The position numbers were made by a program, and so were the translations under genes. 64,000 nucleotides of DNA from DATARH01 sp035550515 (GTDB lineage Bacteria > Pseudomonadota > Alphaproteobacteria > ATCC43930 > CGMCC-115725): NCBI GenBank assembly GCA_035550515.1, contig DASZOZ010000031.1, positions 1-64,000 of the forward strand, read 5' to 3'. Each line of letters opens with the position of its first letter. The stretch's first letter is position 1. Under the pieces are notes generated by a model. The model was given only the letters and a program-made list of their open reading frames with translations, was not told the DNA's origin and made no database searches. This document shows positions 50,405 to 58,946 of this stretch, piece by piece.

Positions 50405-51454
50405 ATGGCGACCGTGGAAAGCATCCCTGCCGACGACACGCTGCCGACGACGGTGCTCACCGGTTTTCTCGGCAGCGGCAAGACCACCCTGCTGCGGCGC
50501 GCGCTCGCCGACCCGCGGTTCACCGACACCGCGGTCGTCGTCAACGAGGTCGGGGCGGTGGCGATCGACCATTACCTCGTCGATTTTGTCGACGGCGGCG
50601 TGCTGGAGCTGCCGGGCGGCTGCCTGTGCTGTGCGGTGCGCGAGGATGTCGCGCGCACCTTGCGCGACCTGATCGACCGGCGCGACGCCGGCGTCGTGCG
50701 GCCGTTTCGCCGCATCGTGATCGAGACCAGCGGGCTCGCCGACCCCGCCCCGATCCTCTTTACGCTCGGCGCCGATCCGATGCTCGATGCGCGGCTGTCG
50801 CTGGGCCGCGTGGTGACCGTGGTCGACGCGCAGCACGGCGCCGCGACGCTGGCGCGCTTTGCCGAGGCGGCGCGTCAGGCGGCGATGGCCGACGCGCTGG
50901 TGATCTCGAAAACCGATCTGGCGCCGGTCGGCGACGAATTGGATGCGGCGCTCGCCGCGCTGAATCCCGGCGCAGAGCGGCTCATTGGCCAGAGAGCAGA
51001 CGATCCGGGGGCGGTGCTGTTCAACCCCCCGTCAGCGGGGGAGGGAGAGCGCCGGCGCTTGCCGTCCTCCTCCCCCGCTGGCAGGGGAGGGCCGGGGTGG
51101 GGGGCGGAAGCCGTCCACACCCACGGCGTCGACAGCTTTACGCTGATCCTCGACGGCGACGTCACCCGGCTCGATTTCGCCAAGGCGCTCGGCGCGCTTG
51201 CGGCGGCTTGCGGCAGCGACCTGCTGCGCGTCAAAGGCATCGTCGCCTTCGCCGACCGCGACCGCCGGCCGGCGCTGGTCCAGGCGGCGCAGCACACGAT
51301 GTTCGCGCCCGAATGGCTGGCGGATTGGCCCGACGACGACCACCGCAGCCGCCTGGTCTTTGTCGTCAGCGAGGTTCCGCGCGAGACCGTGCTCGCGCAT
51401 TTCGGCTTTGCGTCGCCCAGCGTGCTCGGCGCGCGCATCCACAGCCATGCCTAG
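50405..51454 (+). CDS. COG0523 (CobW-like) GTPase, putative zinc metallochaperone
   Basis: 349 residues. Walker A GFLGSGKTT, the CxCC metal motif in GGCLCCAV, a SKTD guanine-specificity motif and a C-terminal HTHGVDSF segment. COG0523 proteins load metals into client enzymes. The gene sits 12 bases before a metal-dependent dihydropyrimidinase-type hydrolase, a likely client. Residues ~207-235 (PPSAGEGERRR...SSPAGRGGPGW) derive from an intergenic palindrome inserted in frame, in the linker between domains where relatives carry His-rich loops. ATG 50405 has a weak site. Confidence 0.88.
   Translation: MATVESIPADDTLPTTVLTGFLGSGKTTLLRRALADPRFTDTAVVVNEVGAVAIDHYLVDFVDGGVLELPGGCLCCAVREDVARTLRDLIDRRDAGVVRPFRRIVIETSGLADPAPILFTLGADPMLDARLSLGRVVTVVDAQHGAATLARFAEAARQAAMADALVISKTDLAPVGDELDAALAALNPGAERLIGQRADDPGAVLFNPPSAGEGERRRLPSSSPAGRGGPGWGAEAVHTHGVDSFTLILDGDVTRLDFAKALGALAAACGSDLLRVKGIVAFADRDRRPALVQAAQHTMFAPEWLADWPDDDHRSRLVFVVSEVPRETVLAHFGFASPSVLGARIHSHA
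51025..51110. repeat. Intergenic-type palindrome captured inside the COG0523 gene
   Basis: CCCCCCGTCAGCGGGGGAGGGAG at 51025-51047 and CTCCTCCCCCGCTGGCAGGGGAGGG at 51066-51090 are the same family as the palindrome at 39180-39203. The block is read through without a stop. Confidence 0.75.
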
Positions 51455-51466
51455 GGGAGAAAGCTC

Positions 51467-52897
51467 ATGCTCGACATCGTGATCACCGGCGGGACCGCCG
51501 TGCTGCCGTCGGGGGCGATCAGCGCGGATATCGGCGTCGAGGGCGAGAAGATCGTCGCGATCGGCGCGGCGGGCAGCCTCGCCGGGCTCGGCGCCAAGCG
51601 CACCGTCGACGCGAGCGGGCAGATCGTGACCCCCGGCGGGATCGACCCGCATGTGCATTGCCGCTGGCCGATGCCGGTGCCCGGCCAGACCCAGCCCAAC
51701 TTGACCGACGGCCCCGACCGCGTCAGCCAGGCGGCGCTGTTCGGCGGCACCACGACGATGCTCGATTTCGCCCTGGTCGACGGCGACAACACCGTGCAGC
51801 AGGCGATCGAACGCCGGCAGCAGGAATGGGCCGGCGACTGCTATTGCGATTACGGCTTCCACGTCATGGTGCAGGGGAAGCTCGACTGGTCGATCCCCGA
51901 CCAGATCGCCGAGGCGGTGCAGGCCGGGCATGCGACGGTCAAGATGTTCACCACCGACATCACCCCCAGCCGCAAGGGCCGCATGGTGCCGTTCGGCAGC
52001 GTCATGGAGGTGCTGACCGCGCTGGCGAAGGCGGGCGGGCTCGCCGCGATCCATGCCGAGGACAACGACCTCGTCATGCACATGTACGAAAAGCTGACGC
52101 GCGAGGGCCGCACCAGCTTCCACAACATGGCCGAGGTGCACACCACCCTGTCGGAGGACCTCGCGTTCAACCGGGTGATCCGGCTCGCCGCCAATATTCC
52201 CGGCTGCGCGCTCTACATGCTGCATACCTCGGCGGCGACCGGGGTGCGCGCGATCGACGCTGCCCGCGCCAACGGCACGCCGATCTACGGCGAGACGCTG
52301 CACCAGTACCTGATGTACTCGGCGGAGGACTACAAGCGGCCGAACGGGCAAATCTACCACACCTACCCGTCGCTCAAATTCGCCGAGGACCACGCCGCGC
52401 TGTGGGCCGGCACCGATCACGGCGCGATCCAGACCGTCGCCACCGACGAAATCTGCTGCCCGCTGAAATACAAGCTGCAGGGCAGCCGGATCGACGACAC
52501 GACCGGCGGCAATGCCGGCGTCGAGCCGCGCGTGTCGCTGATCTACACCGAGACCGTCGAGAAGCGCGGCTACGACCTGACGCAGTTCGTCAACTTGATC
52601 TCGACCAATGCCGCGAAGATCCTCGGCCTCTATCCGCGCAAGGGGGCGTTGGCGGTCGGCTCGGACGCCGACATCGTGCTGCTCGACACCCGCAAGCGGC
52701 ATGAGGTGAAGGCCGCCGAGATGCACGAGGCGGACTATTCGCCGTGGGAGGGGCGCGACCTCGCCTGCTGGCCCTCGATGACCCTGCTGCGCGGCAAGAT
52801 CGTGGTCGAACGCGGCGCGCTGAGGGGTGCCGCGAGCGACGGCCGGCTGCTCAGCCGCAAGGTCGCCGACGAGGTGCGCAGCCGGCCCGCCGTGTGA
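51467..52897 (+). CDS. Dihydropyrimidinase/hydantoinase-type amidohydrolase
   Basis: 476 residues. The binuclear metal site pattern is visible: H62 and H64 (DPHVHCRW), a likely carboxylated K159 (ATVKMF), H196 (IHAEDND), H253 (MLHTS) and D327 (VATDEI). It opens cyclic ureides (dihydrouracil or hydantoins) or related rings in the cytosol. The upstream COG0523 GTPase probably supplies Zn. With the M20 hydrolase at 39.9 kb it could form a two-step ureide degradation route, although the genes are not adjacent. Confidence 0.9.
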   Translation: MLDIVITGGTAVLPSGAISADIGVEGEKIVAIGAAGSLAGLGAKRTVDASGQIVTPGGIDPHVHCRWPMPVPGQTQPNLTDGPDRVSQAALFGGTTTMLDFALVDGDNTVQQAIERRQQEWAGDCYCDYGFHVMVQGKLDWSIPDQIAEAVQAGHATVKMFTTDITPSRKGRMVPFGSVMEVLTALAKAGGLAAIHAEDNDLVMHMYEKLTREGRTSFHNMAEVHTTLSEDLAFNRVIRLAANIPGCALYMLHTSAATGVRAIDAARANGTPIYGETLHQYLMYSAEDYKRPNGQIYHTYPSLKFAEDHAALWAGTDHGAIQTVATDEICCPLKYKLQGSRIDDTTGGNAGVEPRVSLIYTETVEKRGYDLTQFVNLISTNAAKILGLYPRKGALAVGSDADIVLLDTRKRHEVKAAEMHEADYSPWEGRDLACWPSMTLLRGKIVVERGALRGAASDGRLLSRKVADEVRSRPAV

Positions 52898-52906
52898 CCG
52901 GCGCCG

Positions 52907-53446
52907 CTATTCGTTGTCGATCTTGTACACCGGCGCGCCGCCGGCCGCGTAGGTCCGCGGCGCCGAGCGGACGCGCAGCCGCACCTGGACGCGGCCGACG
53001 CCGGGAACATTGCTCGTCAGGGCCTGCGCCAGCGAGATCGCGATCAGGCTGTTGATCGTGCCTTGCAGCGTGACCTCGGCGCCGCTGACGGCGACCGAGA
53101 TGTCCGACGCATCGATGAACGGGCTTTCGGCCAGCGCCTGGGCGACGTCGTTCTGCAGCTCCCGTGGCGTGCGTCGAACGAGCGGCTCACGTGGCCGCTC
53201 GATGTGGCGCACCGGGTGGCGCATCGGGTGGCGCACCGGCTGCGGCTCGCGGACCCGGTCGTCGGTTCTCTCCGCATCGATGTCCACCACCGGGACCGAT
53301 GCCGCGTCGCTGCGCTCTGCGGCGATCACCGGTTCGGCGTCGCGCACCTGGCGGGGCAGCCCCCAGCCATAGGCCGGACGTTGGCGCGGCGCGGTCTCTT
53401 CGCGCCGCCCATAGGCATCGGGATAAGCGTCTTCGTATTCACCCAT
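52907..53446 (-). CDS. BON-domain protein
   Basis: 179 residues. The C-terminal ~75 residues (LQNDVAQALAESPFIDASDISVAVSGAEVTLQGTINS) form a BON domain, which binds lipid or peptidoglycan in envelope proteins. The N-terminal half is polar, with repeated Pro/Arg/His (VRHPMRHPVRHIERPREP). There is no signal peptide. GAGGGATGCA precedes ATG 53446. It lies upstream of, and convergent with, the hydrolase gene. Confidence 0.82.
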   Translation of the reverse strand: MGEYEDAYPDAYGRREETAPRQRPAYGWGLPRQVRDAEPVIAAERSDAASVPVVDIDAERTDDRVREPQPVRHPMRHPVRHIERPREPLVRRTPRELQNDVAQALAESPFIDASDISVAVSGAEVTLQGTINSLIAISLAQALTSNVPGVGRVQVRLRVRSAPRTYAAGGAPVYKIDNE

Positions 53447-53498
53447 TGCATCCCTCGAACGAATATGCTCCCGCCGTCCGCCGGCGGGCTTGACGAAA

Positions 53499-53888
53499 TC
53501 AGTGCCAGGTGCCGTCGATCCAAATCCACGATGTCGGAGTTTCGACCCAGTGGCCGGGGATCCATTGCGCGTTCTCGCGCGGCGCCTCGACATACTGTCC
53601 TTCGGTGTAAACGTAATTGCCGCGGCTCGGGTCCCAATCGTAATGGCCCGGGATCCAGACGGTGCGCGGCGTAATGGCCCGCCCCACAAACGGCATGGGC
53701 ATCGGCTGCGCGTAACCCGGCGCGGCATAGTCGGCCGGGCCGGGCTGCGGCTGGCCGATGATGGTCGCGTTGGTGTCGGTCGCCGCATAGCCCGGTGCGG
53801 GTGCTATCGGCTGCGTCATCTGGGCATGCGGGGTGGCCGGGCTCAGCAACAACGCCACAGCCGCGACGGGAAGACCGTATCTGATCAT
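53499..53888 (-). CDS. Secreted WXXGXW-repeat protein
   Basis: 129 residues. A signal peptide (MIRYGLPVAAVALLLSPATPHA) precedes a Pro/Gln-rich part and two aromatic repeats: WIPGHYDWDPSRGNYVYTEGQYVEAP and WIPGHWVETPTSWIWIDGTWH, the YXWXXGXW family of outer-membrane or periplasmic proteins of unknown function. GAAGGAGGCAGC sets ATG 53888. It is co-oriented with the BON gene, 52 bases upstream. Confidence 0.82.
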   Translation of the reverse strand: MIRYGLPVAAVALLLSPATPHAQMTQPIAPAPGYAATDTNATIIGQPQPGPADYAAPGYAQPMPMPFVGRAITPRTVWIPGHYDWDPSRGNYVYTEGQYVEAPRENAQWIPGHWVETPTSWIWIDGTWH

Positions 53889-54069
53889 GCTGCCTCCTTC
53901 GCGCGCCCGCTTTTTTTGGACCCAGCGCAATCGCGATAAGGGGCGCGGCTAGCGCTTCAACAACCGGTGCGGCAGATCATTCCGTCGTCGCAGCCTTCAG
54001 CAGAATGCCGCGCGGCGCGAAACCCTGTATTCTGTTTGCCCCAACGCCGCGGGCGTCGGAGAGTTTGGT

Positions 54070-56571
54070 GTGTTGTTGAGCGTCGATACCACTACCCTCG
54101 TCATCGCCAGCTTCCTGGCGCTGGTCAGCCTGGTGCAGCCGGCGGCGGAACGGCTGCGCCTGCCCTATGCGGTGCTGCTCGCTTTGGTCGGCCTCGCGGT
54201 CGGCGGCGTATCGAGCTTTCTGTTCTATTCGCCGTCGATCACCGTGTTCGACGACCTGGTCGGGCCGATCGTCAATCTGCCGTTCGGCGCCTCGATCTTT
54301 CTCGACGTCTTCCTGCCGGTCCTGCTGTTCCATGCATCGTTGACGATCGACCTGCGCGAGGTCGCCGAGGACGCCGCGCCGATCCTGGTGCTGGCGATCG
54401 TCGCGGTCGTCGCCGCCGCCGCGGCGATCGGGTTCGGCCTGGCGCTGGCCGGCGTGCCGCTGATCGTCGCGCTCCTCCTGGGGTCGATCGTCGCGACGAC
54501 GGACCCGGCGGCGGTGGTGGCGATCCTCCACGAGGTCGGCGCGCCGCCGCGGCTGACCCGCCTGCTCGAAGGCGAGAGCCTGCTCAACGACGCCGCGGCG
54601 ATCGTGCTGTTCACCGTGCTGACCGAAATGCTGGCGACCGGCGGCGAGCCGCATATCGCCGCCGGCGCCGCGCATTTCGCCGTCTCGTTCGCCGGCGGCA
54701 TCGTCCTCGGGGTGGTCGGCGGCCGGTTGTGGGGCATGCTGTTGCCGCTGCTCGGCGGATCGCGCATGGCCGAGGTGACGCTCGCCGTCGCGCTGCCCTA
54801 CATCGTCTACCTGATCGGCGAAAAGCTCGACATATCGGGCGTCGTCGCGGTGGCCAGCGCCGGGCTGACCGCCGGCACGATCGCGCGGGTCCGGCTGGGG
54901 CCGGAGAACTGGGAGTATCTCGAGCGGGTCTGGGAGCAGATGGGCTTCTGGGCGAGCTCGCTGATTTTCATCACCGCCTCGGCCGACATCCCGCGGCTGC
55001 TCGGCGGCCACAATCCGGGGGATCTGTGGCTGTTGCTGATCGCGCTCGCGGCGGCGCTGCTGTCGCGGGCGGCGGTGCTGTTCGGGCTGTTCCCGCTGCT
55101 CTCCGCGCTCGGGCTCAGCCAGAAGGTCAGCGCCGCCTACAATTTCGCGATCGCCTGGGGCGGGCTGCGCGGTGCGGTGACGCTCGCGCTGGCGCTCTCG
55201 GTCACCGAGAACAAGAGCATCGCGCCCGAGATGAAAGACCTGGTCGCCGCGCTGGCGACCGGGTTCGTGCTGTTCACGCTGCTGGTCAACGGGCTGACCC
55301 TGCGGCCGCTGATGCGGCTGCTGGGGCTCGACCGGCTGTCGCCGCTGGACCAGGCGCTGCGCGACAAGGTGCGGGTGCTGTCGCTGACCGAGGTGCGCGA
55401 GGCGGTGCGCGACACCGCGCGCGAATACGCGATCAGCCCGACCGCGACCAAGGCGGCGACCGAGCGTTACGAGGCGGCGATCGACGAGCTGAAGACCGAT
55501 GAGGCCGAACTCGACAGCGCGATTTCCGATGGCGACCGGATCACCATCGGCCTCGTCGCGCTCGCCAATCAGGAGCGCCGCCTGATCCATGGTCATCAGA
55601 CGCAGCACACGGTTTCCGGCCCGGCGTTCGAGCGGCTGCTGCGCAACACCAACACGATCCTCGATGCCGCCAAGGCCGAGGGGCAGGAGGGCTACGAGCG
55701 TGCCGCGCGGGCGGCGCTGGCGTTCCCGCGCGCCTTCCAGATCGCCAGTTTCCTGCACCGCCGGCTCGGCATCCAAGGCCCGCTCCAGCGCGAGATTTCG
55801 ATCCGCTTCGAGACGCTGCTGGTGCGCCGCCTGGTGCTCGGCGGCCTTGGCCGGCTCGCCGGCCGCCGGCTGCGCACCTTGCTCGGCGAGACCACGGCCG
55901 AGCGACTGAACGCAATCGTCGCCGGGCGCGCCGAGGCGACGGCGAGCGCGCTCAACGCGTTGCGGCTGCAATACCCGGACCACGCCGATGCGCTCGAGCG
56001 GCGCTTCCTGCAGCAATCGGGGCAGCGGCTGCTGATCGCGCGCTATCACGACCTGCGTGCCGAGGGACTGATCGGCCCGGAAGTGTTCGACGATCTCGGC
56101 CGCGAGCACGAAGCGGGGCAGCGCCGCGCCGCCAATCCGCCGCTCGACCTCGGTCTGCGTACCGAGGTGCTGATCGCCCAGTTCGAGATGTTCGCCGGGC
56201 TCGGCGATGCCGCGATCAAGGCCCTGGCGCGGCGGTTTCGGCCGCGTCTGCTGGTTCCCGACGAGGTCATCATGCGGAAGGGCGAGCGCGGCAACGAGAT
56301 GTTCCTGATCTCCTCCGGCGCGGTCGAAGTGGTGCTGCCCGACGCGCGGGTGCGGCTCGGCACCGGCGAGTTCTTCGGCGAGATGGCGCTGCTCGGCAAC
56401 CGGCGCCGCCAGGCCGATGTCGTCGCGCTCGGCTATTGCCGGGTGCTGGTGCTCAGTGCCGCCGACCTGCAGCATTTTCTGCGCGAGTTTCCCGCCGCCA
56501 AGGCCGAGATCGACCGCGTCGCCGCCGCGCGCCGCGAGGAGAACATGGCGCGCGCCGCGGCCGGCGGTTGA
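54070..56571 (+). CDS. Na+/H+ antiporter (NhaP/SOS1-like) with a cyclic-nucleotide-binding domain
   Basis: 833 residues. An N-terminal CPA1 transporter domain (about 1-420, roughly 12 hydrophobic segments, with TTDPAAVVAIL and LLEGESLLNDAAAIVLF for the ion site) is followed by a long cytosolic helical region and a CAP-type cNMP-binding domain (about 710-815, LVPDEVIMRKGERGNEMFLISSGAVEVVLPD ... GEFFGEMALLG). It should export Na+ in exchange for H+, perhaps gated by cAMP or a related ligand. GGAGAG is six bases before GTG 54070. Confidence 0.92.
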   Translation: MLLSVDTTTLVIASFLALVSLVQPAAERLRLPYAVLLALVGLAVGGVSSFLFYSPSITVFDDLVGPIVNLPFGASIFLDVFLPVLLFHASLTIDLREVAEDAAPILVLAIVAVVAAAAAIGFGLALAGVPLIVALLLGSIVATTDPAAVVAILHEVGAPPRLTRLLEGESLLNDAAAIVLFTVLTEMLATGGEPHIAAGAAHFAVSFAGGIVLGVVGGRLWGMLLPLLGGSRMAEVTLAVALPYIVYLIGEKLDISGVVAVASAGLTAGTIARVRLGPENWEYLERVWEQMGFWASSLIFITASADIPRLLGGHNPGDLWLLLIALAAALLSRAAVLFGLFPLLSALGLSQKVSAAYNFAIAWGGLRGAVTLALALSVTENKSIAPEMKDLVAALATGFVLFTLLVNGLTLRPLMRLLGLDRLSPLDQALRDKVRVLSLTEVREAVRDTAREYAISPTATKAATERYEAAIDELKTDEAELDSAISDGDRITIGLVALANQERRLIHGHQTQHTVSGPAFERLLRNTNTILDAAKAEGQEGYERAARAALAFPRAFQIASFLHRRLGIQGPLQREISIRFETLLVRRLVLGGLGRLAGRRLRTLLGETTAERLNAIVAGRAEATASALNALRLQYPDHADALERRFLQQSGQRLLIARYHDLRAEGLIGPEVFDDLGREHEAGQRRAANPPLDLGLRTEVLIAQFEMFAGLGDAAIKALARRFRPRLLVPDEVIMRKGERGNEMFLISSGAVEVVLPDARVRLGTGEFFGEMALLGNRRRQADVVALGYCRVLVLSAADLQHFLREFPAAKAEIDRVAAARREENMARAAAGG

Positions 56572-56584
56572 GGACGCGACGGCG

Positions 56585-57424
56585 TCACCGGCGCGGCGGC
56601 TCGATCGGCATCGTCGCGATGTCGGTCCAGGCCACCGGGGCGCCGGCCTTGGCGGCGGCCTGCTCGGGCGGCAGGCTCGGGTCCCAGTGAATGCCGAGAA
56701 AGCGCCGCCCGGTGACGCCCGACGCGGCGTCCGAGACCAGCCAGTTGAGCGGCGGCGCCATGACCTCCGGCTGGATCATGTCGGTGCGCTCGTAGCCGGC
56801 CTCCTGCGGGATCATGCCGGTATTGGTCATCCCGCCCGGCACCAGCACGTTGACCGTGACGCCGGTGCCGGCGAGGTCCTTCGCCATGATCGCCGAGAAC
56901 GCTTCGAGCGCCGCCTTCGACGGACCGTAGGTCGGCGACCCGTCGCGGATCATCGTCCCCAGGCTGGTCGTCACGTTGACGATGCGGCCCCATTTCTGCC
57001 GCATCATGTCGTGCACCAGCGCCCGCGACAGCGCCATCGGCGCATTGTTGTGGACGGCGACAAACAGCTTCCACTGCTCGGGCGTGACCTCCCAGAACTT
57101 GATCGGGTTCCGGCGGTTGTCGCGGCGCAGCGTCGCCTGGCCGACGCCGGCATTGTTGACCAGGATGTCGATCGTGCCGAAGCGGGCGCGCGCCTTGGCG
57201 ACAATCTCGGGGATCGCCTCGTCCTGCGCGAGATCGGCCTCGATGGTCAGCAGGCGGCTGCCCTGTTGCTGTTCCTCGGCCGCCTTCTGCAACTCGGCGA
57301 GGCCCGGCGCGGTGCGGTCGACCGCGGCCACCGCGAGCCCCTGCCCAAGCAGCCCGCCGATGATCGCCCGCCCGATGCCGCCCGCCGCGCCGGTCACCAG
57401 CGCCACCCGTTGCTGTTCGCTCAT
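56585..57424 (-). CDS. Short-chain dehydrogenase/reductase
   Basis: 279 residues. TGAAGGIGRA is the NAD(P)-binding loop, NNAGVG the conserved middle motif, and the catalytic Ser and YGPSK are present. The tail (GAPVAWTDIATMPIEPPRR) is atypical of fatty-acid SDRs. It acts in the cytosol; substrate unknown. ATG 57424, with GGAGGAAACC before it, is the start. It is convergent with the antiporter. Confidence 0.9.
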   Translation of the reverse strand: MSEQQRVALVTGAAGGIGRAIIGGLLGQGLAVAAVDRTAPGLAELQKAAEEQQQGSRLLTIEADLAQDEAIPEIVAKARARFGTIDILVNNAGVGQATLRRDNRRNPIKFWEVTPEQWKLFVAVHNNAPMALSRALVHDMMRQKWGRIVNVTTSLGTMIRDGSPTYGPSKAALEAFSAIMAKDLAGTGVTVNVLVPGGMTNTGMIPQEAGYERTDMIQPEVMAPPLNWLVSDAASGVTGRRFLGIHWDPSLPPEQAAAKAGAPVAWTDIATMPIEPPRR

Positions 57425-57437
57425 GGTTTCCTCCACC

Positions 57438-57510
57438 GTCACTGCGCGCCGCCGCAATCTCGGCTTCACATGGCACGAGATTGCGTCGGCGCGATGCTCC
57501 TCGCAATGAC
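57438..57510. repeat. Palindromic element between SDR and tsaD
   Basis: GTCACTGCGCGCC...GCAATCTCG and CGAGATTGC...CGCAATGAC form a partly paired 73-base palindrome in the 124-base divergent spacer. It is the common CGTCATTGCGAGGAGC intergenic type. Confidence 0.65.
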
Positions 57511-57548
57511 GCCTTGTGGCGGTGCGGGATTGCTGCCATCTCCGGGGT

Positions 57549-58946
57549 ATGAACATCCTCGGCATCGAGACGAGCTGCGACGAGACCGCGGTCGCCGTGG
57601 TCTCCGACCATGGTGGCCGGCCGCGGATCCTGGCCAATCTGGTGCAGTCGCAGCTTGCCGAGCACGCGCCGTATGGTGGCGTGGTGCCGGAGATCGCGGC
57701 GCGGGCGCATCTCGATCATCTCGACGGACTGACCCGCCGCGCGCTCGACGCGGCCGGGCTCGGCTTCGGCCGGCTCGACGGCGTCGCCGCGGCTGCCGGG
57801 CCGGGACTGATCGGCGGGCTGATCGTCGGCACGATGGCGGCAAAGGGCATCGCCTGGGCGACGGGCAAGCCCTTTGCCGCGGTCAACCACCTGGAAGCGC
57901 ATGCGCTGACCGCGCGGCTCAGCAACGGCGTCGGTTTCCCCTATCTGCTGCTCCTGGTTTCGGGCGGGCATTCGCAGCTTCTGGTCTGCGAGAGCGTCGG
58001 GCGCTACCGCCAGCTCGGCACGACCCTCGACGACGCAGCCGGCGAGGCGTTCGACAAAAGCGCCAAGCTGCTCGGCCTGCCCTACCCGGGCGGTCCGGCG
58101 CTCGCCGCGCGGGCAACGCACGGCAACCCGCGCCGCTTTGCGCTGCCGCGGCCGATGGCCGGCCGCGCCGGCTGCGATTTCTCGTTTTCCGGACTGAAGA
58201 CGGCGGTCCGCGAAGCCGCCTTTGCCATGGCCGCGGATGACGCCGAGGCCGTCGCCGACCTCGCCGCCGCGGTCGAGCTGGCGATCTGCGACTGCCTCGT
58301 CGACCGCTCCGCCCGCGCGGCGCGCTGGTTCCGCGCCCGGTATCCGGCCGGGACCGCGCTGGTCGCCGCCGGCGGGGTCGCCGCGAATGCGCGGCTGCGG
58401 GCGCGGCTCGCCGCGCTGGCCGCCGATTCCGGCCTTGACTTCATCGCGCCGCCGCCGGCCTTGTGCACCGATAACGGGGCGATGATCGCCTGGGCCGGGC
58501 TGGAGCGCCTGCGCCTCGGCCTTGCCGACCCGCTCGACGCGCCGGTCCGGCCGCGCTGGCCGCTCGACCCGCAGGTGCACAGCCCCAAAGCGCCTGGCCA
58601 CAAGGCGCCCGGCCCGAAGACGCCCGGCCCCAAGGCGCTCGACCCGGGGGGACCCGGCCACAAGGCACTCGGCCCGGGGACGCATCGCCCCAAGGCGCCC
58701 GGCCCGCAGGCGCTCGACCCGCAGGCGCCCGGCCCGAAGGCGCCCGGCCCGAAGGTGCTCGACCCGGGGGCGCATGGTCCCAAGGCGCTCGACCCGCAGG
58801 CGCCCTACCCAAAGACGTCCGGCCCCAAGGCGCCCGGCCTGGGGGCGCATGGCCCCAAGGCGCTCGACCCGAAGACGCCCGGCCCCAAGGCGCCCGGCCC
58901 TGAGGCGCCCGGCCCTGAGGCGCCCGGCCCCGGGATGCCGCGGTGA
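57549..58946 (+). CDS. tsaD: tRNA N6-adenosine threonylcarbamoyltransferase with a pentapeptide-repeat tail
   Basis: 465 residues against the usual ~345-360. Residues 1-344 are a complete TsaD: SCDET near the N-terminus, the metal-binding HLEAH (H114, H118), GPGLIGGLIVG and CTDNGAMIA. With TsaB and TsaE it transfers threonylcarbamoyl to A37 of ANN-decoding tRNAs. Residues 345-464 are 24 tandem pentapeptides, mostly GPKAP, DPQAP and GPKAL, ending just before the stop. The tail is probably disordered and basic. The stop overlaps the gpsA start (GTGA). Confidence 0.96.
   Translation: MNILGIETSCDETAVAVVSDHGGRPRILANLVQSQLAEHAPYGGVVPEIAARAHLDHLDGLTRRALDAAGLGFGRLDGVAAAAGPGLIGGLIVGTMAAKGIAWATGKPFAAVNHLEAHALTARLSNGVGFPYLLLLVSGGHSQLLVCESVGRYRQLGTTLDDAAGEAFDKSAKLLGLPYPGGPALAARATHGNPRRFALPRPMAGRAGCDFSFSGLKTAVREAAFAMAADDAEAVADLAAAVELAICDCLVDRSARAARWFRARYPAGTALVAAGGVAANARLRARLAALAADSGLDFIAPPPALCTDNGAMIAWAGLERLRLGLADPLDAPVRPRWPLDPQVHSPKAPGHKAPGPKTPGPKALDPGGPGHKALGPGTHRPKAPGPQALDPQAPGPKAPGPKVLDPGAHGPKALDPQAPYPKTSGPKAPGLGAHGPKALDPKTPGPKAPGPEAPGPEAPGPGMPR
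58581..58940. repeat. 15-bp tandem repeat x24 encoding the TsaD tail
   Basis: 24 units of exactly 15 bases, starting at AGCCCCAAAGCGCCT, with consensus GGCCCCAAGGCGCCC; point changes separate copies. It is open in every frame on both strands, a sign of a repeat expanded as DNA. Only the tsaD frame is real; other frames here are ignored. It ends four bases before the tsaD stop and just before the gpsA start. Confidence 0.97.

Noticed and set aside
53977..56475. An 832-codon open frame antisense to the antiporter
   Set aside because: Low-complexity Arg/Gln/Glu-rich product with no domain; the antiporter on the plus strand has clear membrane and cNMP domains.
58581..58940. Tandem repeat considered as a CRISPR array
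   Set aside because: The unit is 15 bp with no spacers; it is in frame within tsaD and shows point-mutated direct repeats rather than repeat-spacer structure.
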